Assembly: GCA_021234155.1 (NCBI GenBank)
Contig: JAJEKV010000058.1
Coordinates: forward strand, 5,838,600-5,902,599
Direction: 5' to 3'
Length of the DNA: 64,000 bases
DNA from: Isoetes taiwanensis
Lineage: Eukaryota > Streptophyta > Lycopodiopsida > Isoetales > Isoetaceae
A model generated the notes under the pieces. It was not told the DNA's origin. It did no database searches and saw nothing but the letters and a program-made list of their open reading frames with translations. Position numbers and translations under genes: made by a program. The first letter of the stretch is position 1; the number at the start of each line of letters is the position of its first letter. Of the stretch, positions 12,467-24,930 are shown piece after piece.

Positions 12467-13106
12467 AAGGACATTCTTTGTTAATTTGCCACTCAAAAGG
12501 CAAAATTCTTTTGTACATACGTCACCTCTGTGACATATTTTTGAATACAATTATTTTTAAAGGTTGGCTTCTCAGATATGCCATTTTGAATACAATAGAA
12601 TTATTTAGAGAGGTTGAATACAATAGAATTATAGATAGAGCACTGGTTGGCTTCTTGACATAATAGGCCACCTCCATTCAAAATGATTGTTTATATCTGT
12701 GTCTTGTATATCAATTTATGTACCATCACGTTCACTCCTCGTACCAGCACAGAATTCTATATAAGCATATGCATTCAATGAGTGTCATTCATGCACACCA
12801 TCAGACGACGCAGGGGAGGTTATTTCTCATTTCCAAACCTCTACCTTTGGAAAACTCATGTATATTAAATAATTACTATGCACTATGTGCACTGCACACT
12901 GTGATAGGTCTCAACAAATTTATCAAAAACACAAAAGTTTTACTTTGTTAAACTGGTTCTTCCTTTGCATATTTGTAATTCATGTATAGATAATTAAAGT
13001 CAAAAGCTTTTACATGTTTGCATGGTTCTTACCCTAATGAAGTTCTTGAACAAGATATGGATTCTTTATTTGAAGTTATTTTAATTTCTTCCTTTGTTTC
13101 ACAGAA
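12467..13106. other. Kinase 1 downstream region, no gene recognised
   Basis: The stretch contains the presumed 3' untranslated region and short AT-rich repeats of the form GAATACAATAGAATTAT near 12540-12635. No domain or upstream exon of the following aldo-keto reductase fragment is recognisable. Confidence 0.5.
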
Positions 13107-13413
13107 TATGTCGAAGTTCTCGCCTCCGAAACAAAGAATAAGGTCCTCTATGAAAAAAATTGCTGCCAAAAGAAGTCAACTTGCCTTAGCACGGGTTCTC
13201 AATCAAGGAAGCGATGTTGCATCCATTCCTGGCACGACGAAGCTCAATAATCTGAAGGAGAATGTCTCAGCACTGGCTTTGCTCCTTTCCCATGAGGATA
13301 TGGAGGGGAATGAGGGGGTTGTACCTCATGATCTTGTTGTTGGTGAGATATATGGTGATGCATTCATGTCATCAACATGGAGACATGGAAGTACACCACC
13401 ACTTTCTGTTTGA
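13107..13413 (+). pseudogene. Aldo-keto reductase, 3'-terminal exon fragment
   Basis: The sequence follows a good acceptor (TTTGTTTCACAG). It encodes KIAAKRSQLALARVLNQG, then SIPGTTKLNNLKENVSAL and a C-terminal TPPLS. This is the last part of plant NADPH-dependent aldo-keto reductases, where IPGTTK binds the cofactor's 2'-phosphate region. The first codons (NKVLYEK) lie in a different frame, with the break at an A run near 13155. A few residues normally found between AAKR and SQLALA are missing. The barrel core and catalytic tetrad are absent, so this is a dead fragment. Confidence 0.7.
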
Positions 13414-15258
13414 CAATGTGTTGAAAAGTGAAGTCATAGCTACATAAGAATGAGCATCAGAGTCTGACCCACGTATGACCAACGTATAATGCGGAGCACA
13501 TGGAGTAAGCCAGCCTAATCACATAATACCCAAGAATTTGCCCACAATAGAGAAATCTGATATTAACCAGCATGCAATGAATGTTGTGAAAGAAATTCTC
13601 TGCCATAATTTCTAACGCTATGGTTTAGAAACTGAAGCAGGAATTTGTCAGAAAGTTTGTTTTCAGGAGAAAGCTCTACATGGTAGGACCAGAGAGGATA
13701 GATTTCAACTAGTGTTCAAGGTTCAGTTGGCATAGCTCTTGGGTGCTACAAATCCAGAGAAATATATGTTGGAGTATTTGGCTGCAACGGATTGCTGTAT
13801 TCATTCCTACTTTTTCAAAATTCTATAAGCATCTATCTATGATTGTGCTCTATACGGTTCAAAGGATATCTAATTGTTGTTATACTTTCTTCACACGATA
13901 CTCTTTTTCCTCTTAGTATTATGCATCAATGCAATTATGATATTGATCTAGGTAAAATAACATGTTCATACTTGATTTATCTTCAATTGATTTGTATATT
14001 TGCAAAATGGAGGAGAAGCAGAAAAATCATCACATTTCCTTGGATCTAGATCTTGAGTATACTTGGCATATGGTTCCATTTCTCACTCATTATAATATCT
14101 TCTTGAGCAATATTCAATGTCTTCTCACCCAAACCGTTGTTTTCCCTATTCCTCTGTTAGGAGCCAAGCTTCCTTTTGAGCCACCAGATTGAACCAACCC
14201 CGAGATCTCGAACCTCGCCGTAATTTTGTCGCAAAGATAGCATAGCATGAACAATCTCGCAATATAGCATGAATAGGGCGAGAGGACGCTTTGTTCTTTA
14301 GAATCGGGTCAAGACATGAAGGGGCGCTGATGGCGCCAGATGACAGAGCCCCCCTCAAGGCTGCGATGGCAAAATAAGCTATAGAAGCTTCTTCCCATCG
14401 CCTCATCGCCATCGCCAACAAAGGGCGTCCGGGTTCTACCAAGAGATGGAGCAAAAGAAATAAAACATGGCATGTCAATAAACCCCAAATGAGACCATGG
14501 CAAATGATTTCATAAAAAGTAAAATACGATGATTGAGGATGGGGAGAAAATAACAAATTTTTTTGTAGGCTGACGAAAAAAAGGAAACTAGTTTATATAT
14601 GTTCAGACAGAAATATACTATGGTTATGGCATAATTTTTTATTATTGTCAAGATTTTAGCTAAGGGGATGCTTGATGATCCCCTATGTTGTATGATCGAT
14701 TATTTGCCGGGGAGATGTTGGGTGATATCTCCTTTTTTTTTTTTTTTTTTGTCTTCTCCCTTTCTTTGAGGGAGAGAGTGTTGAATTTGATATGTTTGTT
14801 TAGGTGTGTCGGAGTTTTGGTGCATGGGTTTTGAGCTCTCTTTCTTTTTTTTTTTTTTTTGTGTTGGGGATGAGGGAGAAGGGCGGGATTGATTTGATGT
14901 GTTTACTCTCTTTTGAACTCACTCTTTCGAACTCTCTGGCTTATCTCGCTTTCGAACTCTCTCCTACTCGATTCTCGGCTTCTCTGCAATCTCGCTATTC
15001 TCTCGATTCTGGCTTCTTTTTCTTCTCACTCTATTGCAACCTGTGCTATTCCAAATTCTCGGCTTCTTCTTGGCTTCTATTGTAAATTTCGATTTCTATT
15101 TCAAATCTCTGGGGAGAGGAATATCATTTGCTAATTAGTTAATTTCTCTCGTTCTAGTGCATTACACATGGCTGATTCTCGTTCAACTATACTTCCTTTG
15201 GACGACAATCAACGCTGGACCCTATACAAGATACTACTAAATTGTGTTGTTCAAAACC
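13414..15258. other. No gene recognised; pyrimidine-rich tract
   Basis: From about 14730 to 15110 the plus strand is strongly T- and CT-rich, with T runs near 14733-14750 and 14847-14862, and degenerate repeats of TCTCGATTCTGGCTTC type between 14920 and 15080. A 136-codon minus-strand frame at 14146-14556 resembles no family I know. The tract could be the leader of a lost gene or the end of the element to its right. Confidence 0.45.
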
Positions 15259-15303
15259 TACAAAGAGAGGTGGACAAGCCATACAAAGAGAGGTGGACAA
15301 GCC
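15259..15303 (+). repeat. 22-bp tandem duplication
   Basis: Two adjacent copies of ACAAAGAGAGGTGGACAAGC followed by a variable pair of bases. It lies at the probable 3' edge of the ParB-like pseudogene. Confidence 0.8.
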
Positions 15304-15578
15304 GGATATTTTGGAAGAGTGCTTTTCGGTGCTTTAGTCACTTGAGTCAGTCGTAGCTCCAAGTTGGGCTTGACAGGCAGCACACGAACGTCACTTCTGT
15401 TTATTGTCACATAGCTGACATAATACTGGAATTCTTTGATATTTCTTTTGCTCTCCCATCCTTGTTCTTCATAAGCCCCAAGGGAAACATGGGAGCTCTC
15501 TTTATCCGCTCGATCAGACAAACAATTTAAATGCTACCGATCCGAGGAACATGACTATGTGGTACACTTTTGCTTGTG

Positions 15579-18215
15579 TCATGCTCGCAACTCGCTAAAA
15601 AAATCAGATATTTTTACATCCCACAAATACGTAAAACTACGCATGTCAACGAAAATCATGGTTGCATTTTCTGACACCGGTGCAGACACAAGGATGCCAG
15701 TTTTTGTGACGTGCTGCACGGTGTTTTTCTTCTCTTTCATTTTTTTGGCTTCTTCTGGCCTCATTATAGCAATAATAGCTTCCAAAAAAACTGTTGAAAG
15801 ATTACCTTGAACTGCTTCTTTATTATAGTTCGCTTTAATATATTCAAAATCAGTGGTTCGCTATATCCGAGTCGTTGTTCGGGACTACGGAAAACATGAA
15901 GCCATCTCTTCAAAATTCTTGTATTGCTTATCTGAAACAGAATTGGCATATGATAACACTTCACGACGCATGAGTGAAAGTGTTCTGATGTCTAAAGCCC
16001 TCTGACGGCAATCAAAACGTCCTGCATATCCTTGCTGCACTTTCAAAAAAACTTTGCCCTGTAAGATTTCGTCCATCAATTGGCTTACCTCAGCATTGTT
16101 CATTCCTCGTAGGTTTCTTAGGAACGTCTTGTTGAAAAACTCCTTTGACGGTTTCTCTGGTAATTCCCCCTGATCCTCAGTTAGCTTTCGAGCTGCCCAT
16201 TTATTGACAACATCTACGAGCTTAGACCATGATTCTTCTTGCATAAATAGGAACTGCTTTTCATCCTTAAGTTCCTTAACCTTCAAGGTTGTGGTAGCCA
16301 CCTCGACAAAATCCTGTACAGAAGTGCTGGTTAGGATCACGACAGTGATTTTCCTGAACAAAAAAACGAAAAACATACCTTCCACGCGGATGTCACTGCA
16401 GTTCCTGTTGGCCCTTGTGGAGGACATCCGAATGCCTTGTGCTGGTTTCTTAGTTGTTGGAGCTTTTCAATGAGTGGTTCTTTGTATACTGTTTCTGCGA
16501 TTACATCGTTGCACTGTATAGAAATCTGAATGTATTCCTTGTTGGAGAGGTTCCCATTTGACACACGACTTCTTCTTTTTGCATATGCTTTCGCAAATTC
16601 CAGTCTTTGTTCGACATTACCCATGTAAGTGCATAGAAACTGTGCAGCAAAGATGCTGTGATTTCCAGAAATAATAAAGAATTTCTTGTTCAACAGTTCT
16701 TCAGGGCGGGACCAAGTGACTAATTTCCTGCATGGACAGCATATTGATATAAAACCAATAATACAAGCGAGAAATGAATATGATATAACTGACCTTGTTA
16801 CTGGATCGAATGGAATGACATCAGCAGGTGTAAGAACCTCCGTTGGATATTTTTTGAAGCTCTTTATCAGGGTCTGGACATGGTCATTCGAAATAAACTC
16901 TATGTGTCATATTTATGGAGCTGGCTCGCAATCGAAAAATATCGACCTTCCGAACCAGTTTACATCCATTGGGTAATACCTTTTGAACTCTTCGAAGTTT
17001 AGAGGTCAGCCCTCGAGCGAAGCTTTTCTTCATCTGGATTAAACTTTAATTCTTCGGGCACTCGCGCAGCAGTTGGCCAGGTCAACATACAGCTAGTAGC
17101 TGTTGGTATGGTGGACGAGGAAGGAGTAGAAGATGTCGAAGGTTGCGCACTGTCATCCGTGTTCAGCTTTGGAAGCTTGATTTTGAATGTCCTTATCTTC
17201 TTTGCTGGCTGTTCTTCTTCTATTGCCTCGAAGTCTCCGGGCGGGAGGTGGCATAAGCGCATCTCGAGTCGAGGGTCGACAACGGCAGAACAACCAATAT
17301 TTGCTGAGGGGATAACCTCCATGGGGAGTACAGTATCCTTTGAAGTGGATGGTTCGCCTATAGCCGCCAGAGGGGCCACGGATCTCTTCTTGGCAACAGC
17401 TCTGAGCCAGTTGGTGTCCATTCTTGAAGGCAGTTTGTTGTCCTTAGTAGCCTTCAAAGCAGCAGAAGGAGGTTTCTTATCCGCAGAAAGACCCTTTCTG
17501 CACATACTAAATCCAACAAGTATATCCTTGTTACACTTTATACCAGACAAGCTCAACGAATCATATGATGGCAGTATCCACCCAAATCCCTTTGATGAGT
17601 ATCTTCCACGCTGCAAATAATTGCATCCTGTACATTATTTTTGGTGCCTTCCCACATAGCAATAACTATTCCTAGTTGTTCGTAATCTTCTGGACCCTTG
17701 CCGGTCCTGAAGAACAGACACAAATCCTTTCGGCGGTCTCCAGCCACATGTGGTTTGGCTTGCAAAATTTCCACACACCACTTCCAGCTTCTATCAGGTG
17801 TTACGATCTAATCGGTTCTAATGCTTGGGACCGGCTGAAAGATCCAGCCAATGCGAATAATAATTGAAATACGTTAGATACACTATTAGTGGAAGAAGTT
17901 GCCTGCGAAGACGCGCCGCTGATCCGGCGATACTCACAAATAAGATCTAAGTCGCTAATCTGCCGTATCTCACCATTGTAGTTCAAGAAATGCGGCTACA
18001 GATGGGAGTTACCACAATCAGCGTCACATTGTTAAAGGCACTACTTTCCCAAAAGAAGAAAGGTCAATAAGTGGTCGAACTATCAGCGGCCGCGATCCCG
18101 GCCGCACCATCTAACTATCCTAAAAGACATAGTAACAGCTAAGACGACAGCTATGCTAAACAAAATCGCGAAAAATACCTTCTCTGAGGGCTGCGGCACG
18201 GGACATGATGGCGCT
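15579..18215 (-). pseudogene. ParB-like nuclease-fold domain gene, decayed
   Basis: Minus-strand gene fragments run from an ATG near 18215. An N-terminal segment (about 17986-17560) is followed by a low-complexity linker rich in Ser, Pro and Lys (about 17560-17040). A segment beginning YYPMDVNWFGRS comes next, then a ParB-like domain: ISNDHVQTLIKSFKKYP and DVIPFDPVT are joined across a 66-bp GT-AG intron (16793-16728) to KKFFIISGNHSIFAAQFL. The GNHSIFAAQ stretch aligns with the 'G.hR..Aa' signature of ParB/Srx-fold proteins. A helical region follows to about 15579. Lesions: a frameshift near 17000, in-frame TAA and TGA near 16905-16915, and frameshifts near 15890 and 15845. A further open frame at 15521-15258 may be the original 3' end. 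No methyltransferase motif is present. Confidence 0.6.
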
Positions 18216-18309
18216 CGAAATAGTTGAAGGCGCTCGAATTTTTGCGAAGGCGCAAGTCGGCAGAATCGCGATGTGATCAGAAAAGAAGGGTTTCATTTTT
18301 TATAGGAAC

Positions 18310-18446
18310 CGCCATTATGGCCAGGGCATTTATGACGGGAGGCGTAATTATGACCGGCGGCGTAATTATGAGGGGCGGCGTCATTATGACAAGCATTTAT
18401 GACACGCGGCGTCATTATGACGGACGGCGTCATTATGACGGGCGAC
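18310..18446 (+). repeat. Degenerate 18-bp minisatellite
   Basis: About seven imperfect units of the form GGCGTCATTATGACGGGC are arranged head to tail. They lie just upstream of the first codons of the minus-strand ParB-like gene, so they would have been in or near its promoter. The units are themselves partly symmetrical around CATTATGA. Confidence 0.75.
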
Positions 18447-18545
18447 ATATTCCCCATTTATCCAAATATCCACGCCCACGTCAAAAACGTACCGGAAAGT
18501 GACTCCTGAGAATTTGTGTCAGGAGGACTGCAGGCCCCGCGGAAA

Positions 18546-18648
18546 GGACAACAAATCACCCACGGCACGTCAGTTTTAATTGGATAGGGACAGGGACAAC
18601 AAATCACCCACGGCACGTCAATTTTAATTGGATAGGGACAGGGACAAT
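18546..18648 (+). repeat. 48-bp tandem repeat
   Basis: Two adjacent copies of a 48-base unit starting GGACAACAAATCACCC, differing at one base, with the beginning of a third copy after them. Confidence 0.85.
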
Positions 18649-18650
18649 AC

Positions 18651-18959
18651 GGCAAGCACATTCATTAAATTGTGTTTTCATTTAAATTGCCCCTCCAGAA
18701 GGACATTGTTTTGAAATTCAAATGCAATTCATGGAGTGGAAAGACCCTACAAGACTTTCATTGTAGCAAAGCTTGGGAAGGAGTCTCTCGAGGCACTGGA
18801 GTGAAAACATACAGGCGCTCGAATGAAATTGAAGGCGCTGTGGTGGATTCCAAAGGCGCTCGTCTGAATTTGAAGGCAACTAAGCATATTTTACGTTCTT
18901 GAATTCATGAAGGCCAAAGACAGGCAAGCACATTCATTAAATTGTGTTTTCATTTAAAT
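18651..18959 (+). repeat. 37-bp direct repeat pair
   Basis: An identical 37-base sequence beginning GGCAAGCACATTCATTAAAT occurs at 18651-18687 and 18923-18959. The segment between holds several GGCGCTCG-type motifs, which also occur twice near 18210-18240 in the ParB gene leader. The rest, to 19709, shows no gene; a minus-strand frame at 19158-19487 matches nothing I recognise. Confidence 0.8.
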
Positions 18960-19709
18960 CTACCACATGCACACCTTCTTTGTGTCCGTTAAATCAAATC
19001 CCGTTTTAATTTGGGAATGAAGATTGCCTCTCTTAACAAGTCCTGAGATGTTCTTGTTCTTAGACGTTGATGTGATTCATCTTCCTCTGATGCAGTTCAT
19101 CCTTACGGCACAACTAGTAGTCGTCCGGATCGCGAAGGCGATCTTGCGCAACATATTCTAGACTAAGGTACCTATAAATGCTCTGGATGTAACTAGCCGG
19201 TACACGCAAATAGACACTTGTCTTATTGACTCTGGTCTTAACATGTCTGTCTTCTTTAGGACGTCGACACAACCCACAGGGTGCTCACCCAGATCGCGGT
19301 CGCGATCCCCGCTAACCAATCGAAGTCTTGCTTGAAGGAGGTTTATCCGTGGCTTTCTAACAAGATTGCGTATTAAACAGGAGTAAATCATCGAAACAAG
19401 AGCAAAAGGAATATTCCTTAAAGATTCCTTTTTTTTTACAAAAAAGGGGTAAAATGAGGTAAAAAAAGTTGCATGAAATTCACCCAAATGACAAGTTTTT
19501 TTTGTGGAACGAAAGAATTGACTTTTTTAAAGTGACACTTTTCTTAGCAAATAGAATGTTCTTGAAGTATGTTTTTTGAGAGAAACTCTAATTTCAAAGG
19601 ATAAAATGTTTAACAAAAAATTGAAGTAAAGTCTGTAACTGATACTGTAGTATTCTCAAAATTTGAAGATAAAATCTTCATATTCACATGCAAAATTTAC
19701 AGTCTTTTT

Positions 19710-22700
19710 CTAAGACTCAGTTATGTGCAAAAGTATGAGGAGTGATGAAGGAGGGATCCAGAACGTCATCATATTCTCATCTCCTTCACTTCTTTCACTG
19801 TCACTCGAGGAAGTACTTGAGTTGTCTTCCTCATCACTATCAACAGAGGCTGAAGCATTGCCACCACCACTCCCTTCTTTATCCTCTTCCTTGTAATTAC
19901 AAGCCTTTTTAAGCAAATTGATAGTTTTCTGGCGCAGACGATTGTCTGATTTCAATTTGAAATCATAGCATAATATAGTCACATCACTCAAGTTCAGCTC
20001 ATCCCTACAACCCACTTTCTTAGACTTCCTCCCTTTTCCTTGACTTCTGATTTCTAATTCATACCTACCTTCAAAAGCATTTTCTGAACGTGTTGCCAGC
20101 CAGTGAATCTTGAGTTTAGTTACTAAGCCTTCCTCCTCTCATTCCTACGTCTTGGTCCAAGGTACATGACTCGGTCCTCGTCTTCCTCTACTGCAGGTGC
20201 TAATGTAGCATTGCTTGAACCTGCCGTTGAAACGTGACTTGGTTGATGGAAGGTATCAGGCCATTGAAACGGTTCTTGCAACTGTCTTAGAGCCAGGTTT
20301 TGCAAGACAGCTTTTTGGTCAAGAAAGAAATTTGTCCACCACGCTTGATCTTCTTCTGAGAAGTACTTAAAGCCCGAGGAAATGCCATTTTCAATGGCTT
20401 TTAGGGATGTCAATGGGGTACTTTTCTTCTGCTTGGACTCCTTAGGATTTTTGAGAGGAAGTTGCTCAGCACGCTCTACGAGGCAATGGTCTGGAACAAA
20501 TTTAAGGAAGTGCAATCCCTCTGATGGACTCCAATCCTTAGTTGTGGTGTACGTCTTCCCCTGTAAGAAGCTTTGTCCATCCTTCAAGTAGAACTTGATG
20601 TGATGTTGAAAGGTAAGATCATTCAACTTGTTCACAGCTAGCTCTCTATCTGAACGTTGAGGAAAAACAAACTCTCTAAAGTCTGCAGTCTCTTTAAGAT
20701 GCTCGACCACTGGAACAGGAGTGTAAGAATCTTCAATGATTCGAACTAAAGTAGGAAGACAAAAAGCTTTCTTCCTTCTAAGGCGCACAGAAAATCTGCT
20801 GAACATCTGGTCAATCTGATCATGGGTGTGCCCTACAAGCAAAAATCCGAGCTTTACTTTTCTGAAGATCCTTAGCTCCACTAGCATAGCACAATAAGCA
20901 AAGAGTGTTTGATTCTTGTTCTCTCTTGTAGTATTGTCAAGTTGCAAGTAAAGCACGGGTGGTAGTTGCTCTTGCTCGCATTATGACCTTGTTAAGGATT
21001 GTAATTGTTAGGTTTGGGTCACCATGCAAGTTTGGATACGTCAAAAATACTTTGCACTTTAAACTTCCTTTGAAGACCATGGCCCACAAGGTGGACTTTA
21101 ACAAAACATTTCTCTGGCACATCTTTTGGAATATTTAGGAAATGGGGTAGAGTTGTCTTTTTCTGATCCATTCCATCAATTACAATAGACATGTATTGCA
21201 ATGGACGCTTGAGTGCTTTTTTTTCCGTGTTTACGAGCTTTCTTCTCTCTCCGCTTGTTGTTCACGATGTCCGGCAAGATTTTGTTGCACAATATCCGTA
21301 AAAAGAAATCGTGTTAAAAAAAATTCTTCAAAGCAAGTGATAGGATGGAGGACATGAGCTTACTTCTTTTCGACCTCTGCCTTTGCAGTTTCGTTGACTT
21401 TTTAATTTCACAAGATCTTGAGCAAAACAGACATTCTATGTCTTCTTGAATTTTCACAAGGCCAAATTCACTTTTCCACAGCCTCGTGAAGTGTGACTAA
21501 GAGATGTGCTGAAACTAAATGCATGTCTCTTTGTATTCTTTTGAAGACGCCCTTTTTGTAATATTGTCCGTGAGATGATACATGTTCTTATTAGGCAACT
21601 TCTCACATGTCTCTCTAAAATATTTCTCCATCCATGTAACAAAGAGCTGTGGCATGCATAGTTACAACTCTTCTTGGACCACACAGTGATCATCAATTGC
21701 CGGGTTTTGTCCATCTTTTGTGTATTCGAGATTTCTTGTGGACCCTAAACGGTGGACAACCATGAAGCATTTTTGGCGACTTGTTCACTTGTTAATATAG
21801 TGCAAGAAGGTGTTGCGGTCCGGTCTTACATGATAAGCTAAGTAGGCATTCGGTCCGCCAATGTCATTGAACTCAGAAGTTGTCTCTAAACCGCCGTAAT
21901 TTGGCCATGTTAAATCAAGTTGATGCAACCCAATGAGCAGCATTTAGTTCTCAGGAGTTTTCTCATTTTGTGTTCATCCATAAGGTTTCTTCTTCTTACA
22001 GAGGAGCATGCTCTCAAACCAAAATTCACCTTGAATTTCTTTGAAGATTGGCTGGAGAACATGTAATCTCGTTGTTCCTTGTTGGTGTCTTCATCTTCTG
22101 ATGAAACTTCTACTCTAGGGGTGGTGTGTTTGTAGAGGAAAACAGACTAGACCATCCCGAAAAAGGCGGTAGCACAGTGTTAAAGGATGGTGATGGCCCA
22201 TAAGATGTTGTGGCATCAACTGTTCTTGTACCATCCTGAAAAGGAGTTCTTGCAAACATCTCCTTTAGAGCGGACTGGAATTCTGCAAATCCATGTATCA
22301 CAATCGTTGTGTGAAGAGGAGTACATGCTGCAGCATCGTCCTCATTTGTAGTGAAGTCCTGGTGAGAGAAATTGTAGTGAATCTCACAGTCTTCTATGTT
22401 TTCTGTGTTCCTTGTATGTTTGCATGAAGGGGGCGAAACTACAAATGGGAGGGATAGCTTGTTCTTGAGCAGCCATTGTTGTGGAGCATCCGTAGGTCCG
22501 GGGATGGAACGAAGGGTGGTGGCGATGATGCTCCAACTTGTGGTGATGCTTTGGAAGGAGATGCCAGTGTACTGTCTACTGGACTTGGTGACGGTTGGAA
22601 GGATGGTGGAAGTCTGTTACGTGCTGGACTCGGTGTGTCTTCGACAAGCAACAACGATGAAGTAGAGGTCGTAGTCGGAGAATGCAGATCTTCAGAAGAA

Positions 22701-22789
22701 ATGACGTTGTTCCCAAGCCTGTCTTCTGAACTAGATGAGCTTGAGACAACAAAAGGTGGTGGAAGTTCGTTCACGAAGCAGTTCGTCAT
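19710..22789 (-). pseudogene. DUF7869-type protein gene, decayed; possible RNase-H-like transposase
   Basis: Minus-strand remnant starting at an ATG at 22789 with a Ser/Pro-rich N-terminus. It contains a cysteine cluster TKCCSLGC (about 21920-21950), then FTRLWKSEFGLVKIQ with following cysteines (about 21500-21380). The core blocks are IVIDGMDQKK (about 21185-21160), YLQLDNTTRENKN (about 20950-20910) and GHTHDQIDQMFSRFS (about 20833-20790), and an acidic Ser-rich tail ends at 19710. These are the signature blocks of DUF7869 proteins. The spaced D..., LDN and GHTHD positions resemble a DDE/RNase-H fold, which is inference. At least two frameshifts split the core (near 21045 and 20980), and several more lie upstream. 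It is divergent from the methyltransferase gene, with about 700 bp between their starts. Confidence 0.65.
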
Positions 22790-22849
22790 CTTAACAACTG
22801 CAAAACAGTGTAGAGATTTGAGAAACTTTCTCTAGTGCAGAGCTTTTCT

Positions 22850-23499
22850 TATTCCCGAATACACGCCCACATAGTACAAGTAGAAGTTCCTGTACCAATT
22901 AAGTGAAAGGCAAACTAAAAGCTATTCCAGAATACACTGGAGTAGGACAGTAAAGCTAAACGTATTCCACTTCACATAGAATACGAGCAAGACGAAATGG
23001 ATACCTTTAAAAGGAAATTTTGGCGCCTTCAGTTGCATATTCCAGTCTCTGAGCTCAAGTCGCCAGGCGCCTCGAATATAATATTCAGAGACTGTATTCC
23101 GATTCGCATATAGAAGACATGGACAGGTGAGCAACAAAGTACAACGTACAATCATTTTTAAGTCTGTTTCTTATTCCTGAATAGGTTTTGTCTTTCGTGT
23201 GTAAGACAAAGTGTATTCCGGAATACACTTTGGCTTTGGCTTATCGAAGACAAAGTGTATTCTGGAATACACTTTGGCAATCGCGTGAAGGCGAAAGTGT
23301 ATTCCGGAATACACTTTCGCCTTCACGCGTGTGTTTAGGTTTTGAAAGGTCAATTCTTTCGAATTGTTTCGTGAATTTTAGGCGTTTTTTCCGCTGTTTA
23401 GACTTGTTTAGCCTTGTTTTTTTCTCAAGGGCGCAGTGTTGTTTTGGCCTTTTTGACCACTTTTTATCATTTTCTTTAGACATCTTGTATTCTGGAATA
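22850..23499. promoter_or_regulatory. Divergent intergenic region with palindrome array I (TATTCYRGAATA)
   Basis: Exact copies of TATTCYRGAATA lie at 22923-22934, 23214-23225, 23258-23269, 23300-23311 and 23488-23499. One-mismatch copies lie at 22850-22861 and 23172-23183. An inverted pair CGTATTC...GAATACG with an 11-base loop is at 22961-22985. Three sites are extended: 23207-23232 is a perfect 26-bp palindrome, 23251-23276 is the same with a central mismatch, and 23282-23329 is a perfect 48-bp palindrome. The array fills the gap between the start codons of the DUF7869 gene and the methyltransferase gene, where a shared promoter would lie. Confidence 0.9.
23282..23329. repeat. Perfect 48-bp palindrome
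   Basis: Every base from 23282 to 23305 pairs with 23329 to 23306, centred on TTCC|GGAA. The outer arms read CGCGTGAAGGCGAAAG and its complement. There is no loop, so it could extrude as a cruciform or fold back in RNA. Confidence 0.97.
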
Positions 23500-24930
23500 G
23501 TTTTATGCCAGTGTTTTCTCTAAAAAAGTCGTGTTTACACACAATGTGTACAGGCAAGAAGGCAGCAAGAAACAACAGAAGAAGACCATCAAATTCTCTC
23601 AGAAAGCGCACCCACAGAGAAGGGTTGACGATACTGCTGAACCTGCAATTTACGAGAACTTTCAAACTCAATGGTTCTTCACAGGGGTACAACTGGAAAA
23701 TACAGCACCCTTACTTTCTTACATGTCTGTCGGAGTCCTGGTACAAAAAGGTATGATGACAGAGAATTTGTCTGCATGGGCGCTATACAAGCTGTGAGTG
23801 AAATAGCTGGGGAGTCCGAACAACGAGGGAGACTATCATTTCAGACATCCCAAGGTTTCATTCATGTTGATGAAGCCTTTTTTAGAATGGTCAAAGTAAA
23901 CCCACCGGCACTTTACAAGTATGTTTCCCACTACATCAACAAGAGAAAGCTCAGTGCCATAATCAACGACGTTCGAAGCACACAGAGCGAAGACTTTGCC
24001 CACAGCGAGTCAAAGCAGGGAGAAGAGGAAGAACAACGGACCCCGAGCAGTCCATCAAGGTCTGCGAGCAGTCCATCAGGATCAGTAGAGCAGCCACCAT
24101 CACCACCACCAAAGAAGCAGAGGCTAACCATTGCTGATAAAGAGCCTAAAAAAAGATAAACAGCTTTAATTGCAACAGAAGATGCTCCTGAGGAAGCACC
24201 CAAGAAGAGGAAGCGGAAGGGCAAAGCACCTGGTGTTGCCATTAAAGAAAAGAAGGTTGATAAAACATCAGAGAAGATGGAAGAGATTAGCCTGCACAAG
24301 TTTGTGCAAGGTGTCATTTACTTGCCCGTCACATCAATGAAGCTTCCTCCAAAAAATGAAGCTGGAGAACGACCACTGCAGGTTCGAAAAATATATGCAA
24401 ATCATCTAAGGAACCTCAAGGACAGAATTCGGAGCAATCCAAATGCCCATGTTGCTCCCATTGTGGTTCTTGTTGATAAAGAGCAGTGCTCAAGTCCTGC
24501 AGAGTACGATATAGAAAAATGCGGACACATATACGCATTATGTTTTGGATGGGAACCACAGCTTCAAGGCAAGGAGGCAATTGTACAAAGAAAAAAAGAA
24601 TCCTAGGTACTTATCTGTTCTTTGTGCAGTCTATTGTGGTTTGACCGACGAAGAAGCCAAAATCATTGCCAACACTCACAACGCTGACAACGAGTACAAG
24701 TAAAAAATGAGCTTTGTCGACAAAATTAGATTTATGCACAGAGAATATATCATTTTCAAGGAAAAGTACGGGGAGGATTTGAAAAAGCCACAGTACTCAC
24801 TTGAACTTAAAGAAGCTTGTGCCATTGAGTGTTGCCTTAAATACGACGAGGCGAACAAACGGGCGTCACTCATTGGTCATGACAACTGGTTTCAGCTAGC
24901 GTTTAGGGATGGCCGGGTACGTTACAAGCG

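Noticed and set aside
14146-14556. 136-codon minus-strand open frame as a gene
   Set aside because: No recognisable domain, hydrophobic low-complexity start and no conserved partner; most likely chance.
17610-17640. A 23-bp intron between GTACAG and TTTGCAG in the ParB-like gene
   Set aside because: Far below the minimal intron size in plants; a frameshift is more likely.
19158-19487. 109-codon minus-strand open frame as a gene
   Set aside because: No recognised motif, and it lies in repeat-rich spacer between two decayed genes.
22396-22835. Plus-strand open frames opposite the DUF7869 gene start
   Set aside because: They are antisense shadows of the Ser/Pro-rich N-terminal coding segment.
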